This document shows positions 48,591 to 58,524 of a stretch of DNA of 64,000 nucleotides, one piece after another; the first letter of the stretch is position 1, and the number at the start of each line of letters is the position of its first letter. Origin of the DNA: Zelonia costaricensis (lineage: Eukaryota > Euglenozoa > Kinetoplastea > Trypanosomatida > Trypanosomatidae); assembly GCA_030849075.1 (NCBI GenBank), contig JASAOO010003532.1, positions 1 to 64,000 of the forward strand, given 5' to 3'. Below the pieces are notes generated by a model. The model saw only the letters and a program-made list of their open reading frames with translations. It ran no database searches and was not told the DNA's origin. The translations under genes and the position numbers were made by a program.

Positions 48591-49563
48591 AGCGTGTTGA
48601 GTGCGGAGACGGTTTGCTCGATCAGGTAAGAGAGACACTGATACAGCAGTGCTAAGGTGGGAGTCGTCACGCACAGTGCAGTGGCAACGGGGTGTGAGGC
48701 TGTGTACGTCAGCGGGGTGAAGAAGCTGCCGAGGGTTGCGGTCCAGCGTCGATGCGTGAGCGCGTGTGTGGTGCTGGTGGTTGCGCGCAACGAGGTGGTG
48801 GGGCAGGTGGGAAGCCGGAGAGGTGAGAAGGGAAGGAGGATCAGAAAACAGAGAAGCATCACGCGGTTCCCTCCATCACGCACGCGGCGGAAAGCAGACG
48901 CAGCAGGCAGGGAGCGCGGCGCGCCGTAGCTGCACTCGCACTGGCCAGCTGCTGCACGCGCCACCCCCCTCCCTTCACTTCATACTACACGATGAGGCCA
49001 CCACGAACGCCACATGGGCCTGAGCCCGCACCCGCACGAGAACGGAGGCGCGCCATCTAGTGGGGCGCAGGGGGGAGGGGGACTAAACCACGAAAGACGA
49101 CGACCGCTGACGTGTGTGCGCGTCGGCTGCGCGCAACGCACTGGTGAGCCGCGTGTGCAGCCGACGCGCTGTTTCCTTTTTCGTGGGTTTGGTCGCGAGT
49201 GCGGTGTGCAGTGGCGCGCCATCGTCCCTCTTCCGTTCCCGCTCCACTCCAGCACTCTTGATCACAACGAGAAAGAACAAAAAAAAGGAGATGCGCACGT
49301 TGCAGTGGTAGTGGCCGGCGTGTGCCACAGAGACAGCACCGAGAAAGTGGCTGTGCAGCCGAGGCGGCGAGGTGACGGAGGGACGAGAATACCAAGACTC
49401 GAGTGCGCTGGTAGTGCGCTGGGTGTAGGTGTGGGTGTGGGGGTGCTCTCGCAAGGCCGGAGACACGCACGCATGTGCACTACATAGAACGCAGGAAAGA
49501 GACAAGGCAACGAGGCTGCGGGGGGGGGAGGCTGGAAGGCAGAAGGACTTTAAATGAGAGCGG

Positions 49564-49603
<40 letters not shown>

Positions 49604-51037
49604 GCACGAAGGAGAGCGAAGATGAGCCGTAGAATAGAGAAGGAGAGGGTGTCCAACCCGCACGTCGGTCACGGACGCACCGGCGCACGAGACAACCGAA
49701 GCCGTGCCTTGGCACAACGCAAGAGACGCGCAACCCAACCCCACGCACGCCTCCCACACGCACGCACACAGTTCGCGCACACCCGCACCGTGTGCGTAAC
49801 AGCGGGAGAAGGAGAAAGAGAGAGGGGCAGCGAAGGACAAGAGACACGCGCGTGTGTGGAGGGTGAGAAGGCGGGAGGGGGTGCTGTAGAAACACCCGCG
49901 ACATGCCCATGTGCAGCAAGCGGCACTAGCACTAGACGGCGTGGGAAACCGCCCTCGTGAATGGATGTCCATCGGCGTGTGTGTGTGTGTGAGAGGGAGG
50001 GAGAAAAAGGGGAGGGATGTAAACAAACGAAAAATGTTGCCGAGCGCCGCAGCAGGTGAACAACAATGCGGGGCTGTCGGGATTGAGATAGAGAAATGGG
50101 GGAGACGACAACGGCGAGAACGCAGCGGGGGGGGGGCGCCTAGAAATAGACTGAGTTCGTTGAGGCCGGCCACCGATCCACGTGAGACACCGGTGTCTGT
50201 GCGGGCCTGCGTGTATGTGCGTGTGTATATATAAAGCAGTAAAGAGGGTGGGAACTCTCAGCCAGACCGCGCGAACGTGAGAGAGAGAGAGAGCGTCGAG
50301 TGTCACCTCACTTGAAAACGAAGAAGGGAACACATAACAAAAAAAAGGGAGAACACGAGCTGCTCGATGTAGACATCAAAACATCAGTGGGCTTCGTCTT
50401 TCCTTATTTTGTTAAGAGCTTCACCGATTGCAGCAACGAGAAGAGGAAGGAGAGCAGCATGAGACAGACGAGGTGGTGACCAGCACACCCAGCCGCACCA
50501 CCACACAGGCACCCCGCCGCCGCACTCCGTCCACACCGGGATGCGCACCCACGGGAGAGGGGTTGCCCTCCCCCCCCCCCTCTCACCCCCAACCCTCCGC
50601 TCTTCGCATCCTCGGGTGCACTGCACCGCGTGGCGACGCTGCGCAGCGCTCGGTGGGTGCCAGAGCAGCTGGTGGCGAGAAGGGGTGCTGCGGTGGCGTG
50701 CTGTGCAGCCTCGGCGTCGCACTCATGAGCTCAAGCACACAATTCACACGCGCTTGATCAAAGAACTCAAATGCAACCTTGATGGGCAGGCGCGCCATTC
50801 AGCTGCGGCGCGCACCGCAGCGAGGCGGTGCGGTTGACGAGGTCCATCTCCCGCGAGCCACGCACCGACATCATCCCACTTACATAGCAGAAGAAAAACA
50901 AAGTAAAGGAGCCGCGCGACGGGTACGAGCACAACGCTAATGGCCGCGAACGCGATGCCAGCTCGCCGCGTCCTAGCGCATGGCAGGTTCTCCTCCGCCA
51001 CATTTGCCGCCTAGTCACCCAGCGCGTCATAGGGCAG
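48567..51037. other. spacer between the two four-span genes
   Basis: This 2.5 kb has a (CA)n run at 49565-49602, GT sequence at about 49976-49992 and 50205-50230, a G9 run near 49521 and a C10 run near 50571. Beyond the 24 bases next to the ATG it does not resemble the flanks of the other copy. ORFs here are low-complexity; no gene is seen. Confidence 0.6.
49565..49602. repeat. (CA)n microsatellite
   Basis: Uninterrupted CA run of 19 units in the spacer. Confidence 0.9.
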
Positions 51038-52009
51038 CTACTTGCTTCCCTCCACCTTCTCGCCCGCGTTGACGTCAACACCAGAGCACTGCCGCGCGGA
51101 CAGCTCCACCGCGCGCGACGCTGCGGAGGGGAGTGGAACAAGCTGGCACCGCGGCATCCGGCGATGCGGCGCGATGCACAACACACGAACCGCAGAGAAC
51201 CCGTAGCCCAGGAACTCAAGCGCCTTCACCACCAGCGCGGCGATGACAAGGTAGAAGCCGGCCATGAACTTGGCGGACAAGAGGTTTAATACCGCCACCC
51301 GGTGCACCCACATCATGTCGTACAGTATGATACTCAGCAAGATCACGCTGACGCACTCGATCGCGCACTGCACGCCGTAGATGCCCGCGTTGCGTGACAG
51401 GCGCGACCGCTCGTTTGCCTCGAAGCCGCAGCACGGCCCCAGCATGCCCTCCTGCTTCCACGCACTCGGCACCCCGCCCGCGCTGAACACGCGGCCGTCC
51501 TCGTGCACCTGCGCCCCGCGCCTCTCCAGCAGCTCGCGGTTGAAGGACTCCTCACTCACGCGTGCGTGCTGGTCCAGCGGCACGCACACCGCGATGACCA
51601 CCGGGCAGATGCACGAGAACAGGATAAGAAAGATCATGACGATGAGGCTACTCACGATCATCGAGAAGGCGCGGCCGGGAGAGTTCGACTGGTACCCGCC
51701 GTAGCCACCGTCCAGCGACACGTACGTGATGTTATCGATCCGGTAGCACGGGGTGAAGAGAGAAACCAGCACGAGCAGCAGGGAGAGCACCTCCAGAAAC
51801 ACCAGCGCGATGGCGGCTGCCATTCGAAATCCGAAGACGTGCGGCGAGAGGGAGTAGCCCGGGTGCACGGCGAGGTAGCGCTGCTCATCGTAGCCCACAG
51901 CGAGGTGGTTCTGCTCGTGCGCCTCTGTGGAGAGGGTGGAGTAGCGGACACCCGGTGGCAGCACGGTGGCAGGCACCACGGCCACGACATCTGCTGCGTG
52001 CGCGTCCAT
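51038..52009 (-). CDS. four-span membrane protein, tandem copy 2
   Basis: The protein has 323 residues and is the upstream member of the tandem pair. The layout is that of copy 1: soluble N-terminus, spans at about 62-85 and 113-142, long loop, spans at about 215-235 and 250-275. The polar tail is shorter and unrelated, ending GEKVEGSK. Against copy 1, the N-terminus differs at only a few residues and the loop at one, while spans 1-2 and the outer loop between them are clearly diverged and spans 3-4 more so. The short sequence TPCY after span 1 and FLILFSCICP in span 2 are kept. Function unknown. Both copies are intact, so divergence of the membrane and outer parts may be functional. Confidence 0.85.
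   Translation of the reverse strand: MDAHAADVVAVVPATVLPPGVRYSTLSTEAHEQNHLAVGYDEQRYLAVHPGYSLSPHVFGFRMAAAIALVFLEVLSLLLVLVSLFTPCYRIDNITYVSLDGGYGGYQSNSPGRAFSMIVSSLIVMIFLILFSCICPVVIAVCVPLDQHARVSEESFNRELLERRGAQVHEDGRVFSAGGVPSAWKQEGMLGPCCGFEANERSRLSRNAGIYGVQCAIECVSVILLSIILYDMMWVHRVAVLNLLSAKFMAGFYLVIAALVVKALEFLGYGFSAVRVLCIAPHRRMPRCQLVPLPSAASRAVELSARQCSGVDVNAGEKVEGSK
51369..51577. repeat. near-identical 209-bp block shared with the first four-span gene (loop)
   Basis: Partner of 47926-48134, with one mismatch. Confidence 0.9.
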
Positions 52010-52033
52010 GACGGCAGCAGCGGGAAGCACACA
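51841..52033. repeat. near-identical 193-bp block shared with the first four-span gene (5' end)
   Basis: Partner of 48398-48590, with four mismatches. Confidence 0.9.
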
Positions 52034-52941
52034 GGTGAAACAGGATCGACAGGGCTACCCGTAGCGGTGGGCTGCGTGCGACAAACGGAACCGGAGACAC
52101 AGACTCGCGAAATCTCGCAGTAACACGGAGAAGCGGTGGTGCCGATATGCAGGCGGTCCGATGGCAGCCGGGGGCGGAGTCGCAGAGATGGAGGTCTGGT
52201 GATGGTGGTGTGTGTGTCTGTGTGTGTGTGTGTGTGTCAGAGAGTGAGCGACAAAGACGGGAGGCTGCCGATTCGAGAAAACAGATGGACGACAGGCGTA
52301 GACGATCGGGAAGGAGGAGGCGGAGTTGGGCATGCAGCACTGTGGACAAAAGGAAAAGAAAAGAGAGAGAAGAGGGCATGGCGGCCACAGCCGTAAGCAG
52401 TCGCGAGCGGCGCGTCGTTGAGGCCCATGCGCGTGGCATCACTGCGCTGCACCTGCGCAGGGACAGACAAGATGCGCTTTTTACGCATCTTCGCTTCGCG
52501 GCAAAACGGCAGCTCCGATGTAGAGCGTTCTCGTGAGCGTGCGAAGCGTCGGGTTTGAGTATGAGCGAGCGTTCACGGTTTGGGATAGCGGGATACGTGG
52601 TCAGAGGACAGGCGAGGGAGAGAAGAGGTAGGGGACCTCAGGCGATCGACACTGCCGGGTCACGTCGTCAGCGAGTAGGTCGAGGGTGACACGCATCAGA
52701 GGGTGTCTGTGTATATGTCTCTGGGTTCGTGTGCTCGCGGAAACACGAATGGGGGCGAGATGAAGCCACGTCGCACCGTACTCTTCCCTTTCCATAAAAA
52801 CAAGAGAAAAGAAAGGATGACTGACATCAAGCATGAAGAAGTAACTCGACTGCTGTACATGGTCAAGAGCGCCGCTGCCGCAACGCTGACACACAACAAC
52901 GTGGAACTTTGCGGAGCTGCCGAGTTGGTACTGCCGCACCA
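52010..52941. other. spacer between four-span copy 2 and the 232-residue protein gene
   Basis: It has a GT run at about 52207-52238 and otherwise mixed sequence. A possible acceptor for copy 2 is the TTTGTCGCACGCAG sequence on the minus strand near 52070. No gene is seen. Confidence 0.55.
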
Positions 52942-53640
52942 CTACCGCGGCTGCCACGTAATGATGTTGTAGGAGGTGGAGTTCATCTGGCGATCAAGGA
53001 AGCGCTGTCGTGACGCGTACTGCGCACGTGCGGCGGCCTTGCGAGCCTCCAACACCTCCTTCCCACCTGTGGTGTAGCACTGATGGGTGATCGGGTCGCG
53101 GTCGTCCTGCTCGCGATTCTTGCGCGTCGTGCCAGTCACGTCGGCAAGGCGCTGCTGCTCCGCGGCGAAGTCGGCATCGCGGGACGCCTGCAATGCCGCC
53201 TCACGCGCCGCGGCCCGCACGCGACGCGTATTGAGGTGTTCCTGCGCCTGCTGCCGCGCCGACACGCGCGCTCGGCGTAGCGCGTCGTCGGCGGTGAGGT
53301 TGATGTCGAGTCGCTCCGAGTCCGTCATGTATGCGGCTCCGCCACGGCCGCTGGCGCGGCGCTCGCGCGGGTTCGGCTGGAGCTGCTGCAGAAGAACGCC
53401 ATAGCTGGACGACGGCGACGCCGAAGCGGCGGTGTCTGCAGTCCTGCAGTGGGCGGCGGCGGCGGTGCTGGTGTTTGTGGTGTGCGCCGTGGGGGCCGCC
53501 GGCTCTGTGGACACGGGGGGCAGGGGGATGATGGGATGCTGGTAGCCGGGTGGGTGCTGCAGCACCTCTGCCTGGTGCTTGCGCACCCCGCGGTACGGGA
53601 TGGGCTTGAGGTGAAAGGGAGCCTCGTTGCCGAAGATCAT
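52942..53640 (-). CDS. small unknown protein
   Basis: The protein has 232 residues and is basic. Residues 1-45 have a Pro/His/Tyr-rich motif (PIPYRGVRKHQ, then HPPGYQHP). A Thr/Ser/Ala-rich linker covers about 45-85. From 105 to 215 it is a single helical, Arg/Ala/Gln-rich region, and it ends with a compact polar segment, NSTSYNIITWQPR. No membrane helix, signal peptide or enzyme motif is visible. Short basic proteins with Pro/Tyr-rich N-termini and helical tails occur among axonemal microtubule-associated proteins, but that link is speculative. The ATG at 53640 follows a C/T-rich stretch, with the best acceptor AG at 53693-53692. Confidence 0.75.
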   Translation of the reverse strand: MIFGNEAPFHLKPIPYRGVRKHQAEVLQHPPGYQHPIIPLPPVSTEPAAPTAHTTNTSTAAAAHCRTADTAASASPSSSYGVLLQQLQPNPRERRASGRGGAAYMTDSERLDINLTADDALRRARVSARQQAQEHLNTRRVRAAAREAALQASRDADFAAEQQRLADVTGTTRKNREQDDRDPITHQCYTTGGKEVLEARKAAARAQYASRQRFLDRQMNSTSYNIITWQPR

Positions 53641-55560
53641 GTTGATGCGAGGGAAGGGACGGGGAAGGGAGGGGAGGGGAGAAGGCGCAGGCTTGGTACA
53701 AGTGTGACACGGCTCGTGTGTATGTGGGTGGGTGAGTCAACGGGCCTGTGAGCTGAGGGTGGACGCTTGGAGGCGGCAGGGGGGGTAAGTGGTAAAGGTA
53801 AATGTTCGGAAGGAAAAACCGGAGAAGACATGAGTGAAGCAGGGCGGCGTGCACACGCACCAACACCCGAGAACAAGAAAGGGAAGTGGAGGGGGGGTGC
53901 GGGCGTTGAAAAGAAGGAGGGTGACGGTATGCGAGGTGTAGAGGTGACTTATACCGGCATCATCGGACGCGTGCACGACCTCGCTTCCGCTCCAAGCTTC
54001 TCATCATGGGGCGCGTCATGGGAGGTGAGCTGGACGGGGAAGGAAGTCAGCGATAAGGTCAGTGAGTCGCGTCTTTGTGGCAACGCGAGGGCGAGCCATC
54101 AGCCGCGTCCGCAACAACTCGCCCGCTGCTCATCTCCTCACACACACTTTCTCCCGCTCTTTCTCTTGTTTCACTCTTCACGCGGGCACGCGTCAGCGAA
54201 GCTCGTTCACTCTCAGGAGCCACACACCAGAAACACATCAACACACACACACACACACAGGCAGGGACGTCCACAAATAGAGAGAGAGGAGGGGGGAAAG
54301 AAAGCGAAACAACAACTGGCAACGACGGAGACGGTGAGATGAAGGCGGGACACGTGCAGCAAGTGGCAGACGACCGCGCCCGTTGCAGCCTTCCTTCTTC
54401 TCTGCTTTCCATTTTTTTTCTTCTCTTCTTCTCATTAGAGCCGTGCGTGTCCACCCACCGATGCCCTCGGTGCCCCTCTGTCGAGTTGATGTCTTCTCCC
54501 TTCACATGCATTCTCCCGCTTGCCGCCGACACGCCTCTTGTCCGGGAGGAGGCGTGTCTGCGGGACGTGTGTGAGCACCGCCCGCCCCCCCCCCGCCATC
54601 GGTGGTAGACAGGCGGAGGAGCGAGCGAGAGGGGCAGTGGGGAATGGGAGGGGGGAGAAGGAGGCGAGTGCGTGGCTGCAACGTGCGCAGAGGCGGACCT
54701 CGCCGCCTCGCTCAGCGCCCCACATCGAGCCACACACACACGCACGCCTCTGTCTGCCAGACTGAACGCACGAGAGGAGGGAGAGGAGAGGGAAAGAGGA
54801 CGAGGAGGTGACAGACAGGCGTGCGCATGCGTCCCTCACACCGCCCCCCTCCTGCCCCGCCCTCGCCCCCCTCCCCCCATCAGCGAGGAGAGCACTGGAA
54901 GAAAGTCGATGTGCGGCACAGCCTGAAAGGAAGTGGGCGAGAGAAGGAGGAGGGTGGGGGGCGTCGAACAGAAAGTATGGAGGCATCGAGTCCACGCGTG
55001 GCATGTTAACCGTCCTCCGCCGGCATTCTAAAAATCTGGTTTCCGTCTTCGTTTGGTTTTTTTTGTTTGCCTCCCGTGTGCTTCCACCGGTGAGGACGCC
55101 ATCAGCGTCGTGACGCCACCGCCGCGCACCGCTGCGGACGGCGGACTGCCGCGGCTGCCCCCCCCCCGGGGGAGGGAAAAGAGCACAGCAGAGACAGAGA
55201 GAGGAGGGGGAAGAGGGCGCTGGCGGGGAGACGGGCAGAGCGCATGGGCAGGTTGACACACACGCACACACACACACACACGTGCGTGTACACAGGTGCA
55301 CATGCACGTGCCGGGCGTCTGTGTTCACCCACCCGTTACTCACCTCTCCCTCCCCGCCCCCCTGCAGCCTGTGCCCCTCCCTGCTCCTACCCTCACCCAT
55401 CAATAACATCCACGTGTCTGGCGACCTCCCTGCCAGACCGCCTAGACACAGACCCCGGTCACACTAACACAGACACCTCCACATCCACGCATGACGTGTA
55501 TACGCGTGTGTGTGTGTGGCGCCCGCCCGCACCGGCCCACTCCGGTGGGCTCCCGCACGC
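53641..55560. other. spacer between the 232-residue protein gene and the CRK9-like gene
   Basis: This 1.9 kb holds G-rich plus-strand sequence near 53650-53690, CA runs at about 54240-54258 and 55257-55282, a T8 run near 54412, a C9-10 run near 54585, and GT sequence near 55505-55520. ORFs are low-complexity. No gene is seen. Confidence 0.6.
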
Positions 55561-58422
55561 CTAGATGCCGCTACCGTCCTCCTCGTCTTGATCGCGCGTG
55601 CTCATGCGAGTGCGAAGCTGCGCCTGCGACTGATCGTCTTCGGCGTCGCCATCGTCGACAGGAGCAGCAGCTCCCGCCAGGACGACTTCCTCACGGCCTT
55701 CACGCGGAACCCCATCAAGGGTGGCGTGATGCCCGCCGCTGAGCTGCGCGGGTGACGAGGCCTCATCCTCTGCTGATGCAGCTGGCACTGCGACGGCGGC
55801 AGCCACCTGCGTCGTCACGGCAGTCGAGACTGCTGTCGTCTGTGCGGCGGACGCGTCGGGCGGCAGATCGACCACGTGCCGCAGCGCGGGTGGCACACTC
55901 AGCGAGGCAGTCGCTGTCGACGGCGAAGGTCCACCTTGTGCATGCGAAATTGCCTTCTCGGTTGAAGTGACCTTTGATGCCGTGACGTGCGTCGTCGCCG
56001 TCGCCCGCATCGCGCTCCGCGTGGCGCTGAGCACGGTCGGCTGGGCACCCTCGCGTCTGTCACTCCCACCAGCGTGCAGAGCGGTGGCCACCGCGTCCTG
56101 CCACGGCATTGGCCGCATCAACTCCGCGGGGGCGCATGGGAGTGGGTCCTCGCGGAAGAAGGGATGCTGCAGGGCCTCAGCAGCGGATGGTCGCCGCCGT
56201 GGGTTCCACTGCAGTATCGCCGCGAGCAGCTCCACGCCGCTGGCAGGGAGGAGGGCGCACTCCGCCGCGACGGGGACGTCGCCGTGCGTGACGGTCGGCA
56301 GCGTGGCGCCGCGCTGCTGGAAGAGGGCGGCGAGCCGCGAGACGCGGTTCCAGCGCGGCAGCGAGCGCATCATGGCTTTGGTCTGCGGAAGGTGATAAAG
56401 GCCAGGGAACGCCTCCTCGGTTGGGATGCCGAGCACATCGCACACCGCCAGGAGGTGCTGACTGTCCGACGACGCGTGGAAGAGCGGGCGGCGAAGAAAG
56501 AGCTCCGCGAAGATGCAGCCCACAGACCAGACATCCATCTTGTGCGAGTAGTCCACCACGCCGAAGTGCAGCTCCGGGGCGCGGTACATGAGGGTCACGA
56601 CCGTCGGCGTCAGCGCCTGGCCTTCGCGGTAGAGACGGCCGAGGCCGAAGTCGCACACCTTCACGCGGCCGTCCTCGCCGAGCAGCACGTTCGATGTCTT
56701 CAGGTCGCGGTGCAGGGTGCGATTCTCGTGCAGGAAGGCAACGGCGCGGAGCATCTGGTAGACAATGGACTTGGCACGCGCCACGAAGTTAGCCGCCGCC
56801 AGCGGGTGCACGTTGCGCGGCGTGACATGGAAGTAGGGCACCTGCACCACCGGCGCCCTGTGGCCGTGGTGTGGCGCATGCCGCTCGCGGTCGCTGCTCG
56901 CCGAGTTTTGGAGCAGCTGCCCGTCCGCCGCCACGTTTGCGTAGCGGCGCATGTAGCTGCCGAGGTCGTAGGGGCAGTAGTCCATGACGATGAACATGTC
57001 CTTGGTCTGGCTCGTCGCCCCCACAGCGGCGAGGGGGCGGGCCGCTGCAGCAGCAGCAGCAGGAGCCGTCGCCGTTGTGGCCGCAGCCTCCTCCACCTTG
57101 GGCTTCTTCGCCGCAGCGCTCCCGCTCGCCTCGTCGCCGTGCACCTTCCCCTCCAGGCTCGGCTCCCGACCGCGGTGGTGGCGATCGCCGCGGCGGCTCG
57201 CGGTGGGCGCTGACGGCGCCTGTGCGTGCGGCCCCTTCGGGCCATCGCCGTCGGTCCCCACCGCAGGCGACGCCGTCGCCGACAGCGCGCCAGAGGACGA
57301 CGAAGACGACGACGAGGACGACGACGCGGTCGAGTCCGTCGAGGGCGAAACATCCGAGGCGTCCGCAGGCGCGGCGGTGATCGCGGGGCGCGGCAGCGGC
57401 AGTGGGTCGAGCAGAACGAGCTCGAGCGCGCCCATGATGTTGGGGTGCTGGAGCCGGAGCAGCAGGTCGATCTCGCGCATCAGATACGGTGGCATGCCCA
57501 CCTCGGAGTCCTCGAGCCACATCTTCTTGATGTGCTTGAGGGCAAAGCTGCGGAGGTGGGTGAGTGACACGGCGTGGCCGGACGCGACCGGCAGCGGCGG
57601 CGATGGTGGCGTCGCCTGCTGTTTGGCGCGCCGGCGGGCCTCGCGCCGCTGCTGCCGCTCCCAGTCCGATGTCTTGACCGCGCGGAACACCACGCCGTAC
57701 ACACCCTGCGAGATGCGGGCGACGCGGGTGTACGTGTTCACGTCGCGGCAGATGGGCCGCACAGCACCAGAGACGTCCACGCGCGCCGCCGCACAGGCGG
57801 ACATGTACGCGGCATCATCAAAGAGAGCGGCACCGCGCGCCAGCTTCGGCGTCATGTCCGACGCGGCACCACGCGCTGCGAGTGCCTCGCGCAGCCTGGA
57901 CACGGTCATGTCCAGCACGGGCGACGCCGGCGGCGCGGTCTCGCCGCTGCTTGCGTCTGCAGGCGGGTCGGCGAGAAGCAGCAGCTGCTGAAGGACTCGC
58001 ACCGACATGCCGCCTGTGAAGGGGATGCAGAGTGCGTCTGCCGCGGCGTCGCGGTAGTCGGGCCGCGCTGAGAGAGGTGACGCGAAGACCGGCGGCGGCG
58101 CCGGCACCCCCGCTGCCGTAGAGGCACCTGCGGCACCCGCCGTGGTCGTGGCAGACGCTGCGTTGACGGCTGCAGTGCCGGCGTGCGGCGGCGCCGCGGC
58201 GTCTGCAGCGCTACCCTTGGAAGCGGCTCCGCCAGACTCTGCGCCACTTCGCGCGACCACAGCGCCCTCCACCCCATCCTGAGCGGCCGGGGCGCTCCCG
58301 TTCGGCGGCGCCGTTGACGCCGGCGGCGCGGACGAGGCGCCTGCAGCAGCCGCAGCGGCGGTCGCGGCGGCCTTCTCCTGCCGCAGCTTGCGCATCCGCT
58401 CCAGCAGTGAGTTGACCTGCAT
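55561..58422 (-). CDS. CRK9: CDK-family kinase, probable CRK9
   Basis: The protein has 953 residues. After an Ala/Ser/Gly-rich N-terminal extension of about 255 residues comes a CDK domain. The Gly loop QGVYGVV, Lys296, the C-helix GMPPYLMREI (a divergent PSTAIRE), HRDLK (Asp573), DFG (Asp591), T-loop Thr605 and APE are all present, so an active kinase is expected. Two inserts interrupt the N-lobe: about 25 residues before Lys296, and about 125 Ser/Ala/Thr-rich residues at roughly 345-470. A disordered tail follows the kinase. A long N-terminal extension plus inserts in the catalytic domain is what I recall of CRK9, which in Trypanosoma brucei is needed for spliced-leader trans-splicing. The exact CRK assignment is less sure than the CDK call. 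The true start may be Met10 (58395), see findings. Confidence 0.85.
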   Translation of the reverse strand: MQVNSLLERMRKLRQEKAAATAAAAAAGASSAPPASTAPPNGSAPAAQDGVEGAVVARSGAESGGAASKGSAADAAAPPHAGTAAVNAASATTTAGAAGASTAAGVPAPPPVFASPLSARPDYRDAAADALCIPFTGGMSVRVLQQLLLLADPPADASSGETAPPASPVLDMTVSRLREALAARGAASDMTPKLARGAALFDDAAYMSACAAARVDVSGAVRPICRDVNTYTRVARISQGVYGVVFRAVKTSDWERQQRREARRRAKQQATPPSPPLPVASGHAVSLTHLRSFALKHIKKMWLEDSEVGMPPYLMREIDLLLRLQHPNIMGALELVLLDPLPLPRPAITAAPADASDVSPSTDSTASSSSSSSSSSSGALSATASPAVGTDGDGPKGPHAQAPSAPTASRRGDRHHRGREPSLEGKVHGDEASGSAAAKKPKVEEAAATTATAPAAAAAAARPLAAVGATSQTKDMFIVMDYCPYDLGSYMRRYANVAADGQLLQNSASSDRERHAPHHGHRAPVVQVPYFHVTPRNVHPLAAANFVARAKSIVYQMLRAVAFLHENRTLHRDLKTSNVLLGEDGRVKVCDFGLGRLYREGQALTPTVVTLMYRAPELHFGVVDYSHKMDVWSVGCIFAELFLRRPLFHASSDSQHLLAVCDVLGIPTEEAFPGLYHLPQTKAMMRSLPRWNRVSRLAALFQQRGATLPTVTHGDVPVAAECALLPASGVELLAAILQWNPRRRPSAAEALQHPFFREDPLPCAPAELMRPMPWQDAVATALHAGGSDRREGAQPTVLSATRSAMRATATTHVTASKVTSTEKAISHAQGGPSPSTATASLSVPPALRHVVDLPPDASAAQTTAVSTAVTTQVAAAVAVPAASAEDEASSPAQLSGGHHATLDGVPREGREEVVLAGAAAPVDDGDAEDDQSQAQLRTRMSTRDQDEEDGSGI

Positions 58423-58463
58423 GATGAGAGAGACGCGAACAACAATAACAACAACAATTATAC

Positions 58464-58524
<61 letters not shown>

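Noticed and set aside
47460..52009. Four-span pair as amastins
   Set aside because: The amastin signature after the first span (Cys and LWG-type motif) is missing, and the loop between spans 2 and 3 is much longer than in amastins.
54435..55409. 324-codon minus-strand frame downstream of the CRK9-like gene
   Set aside because: Low-complexity, repeat-derived sequence in the 3' region; no start context or motif.
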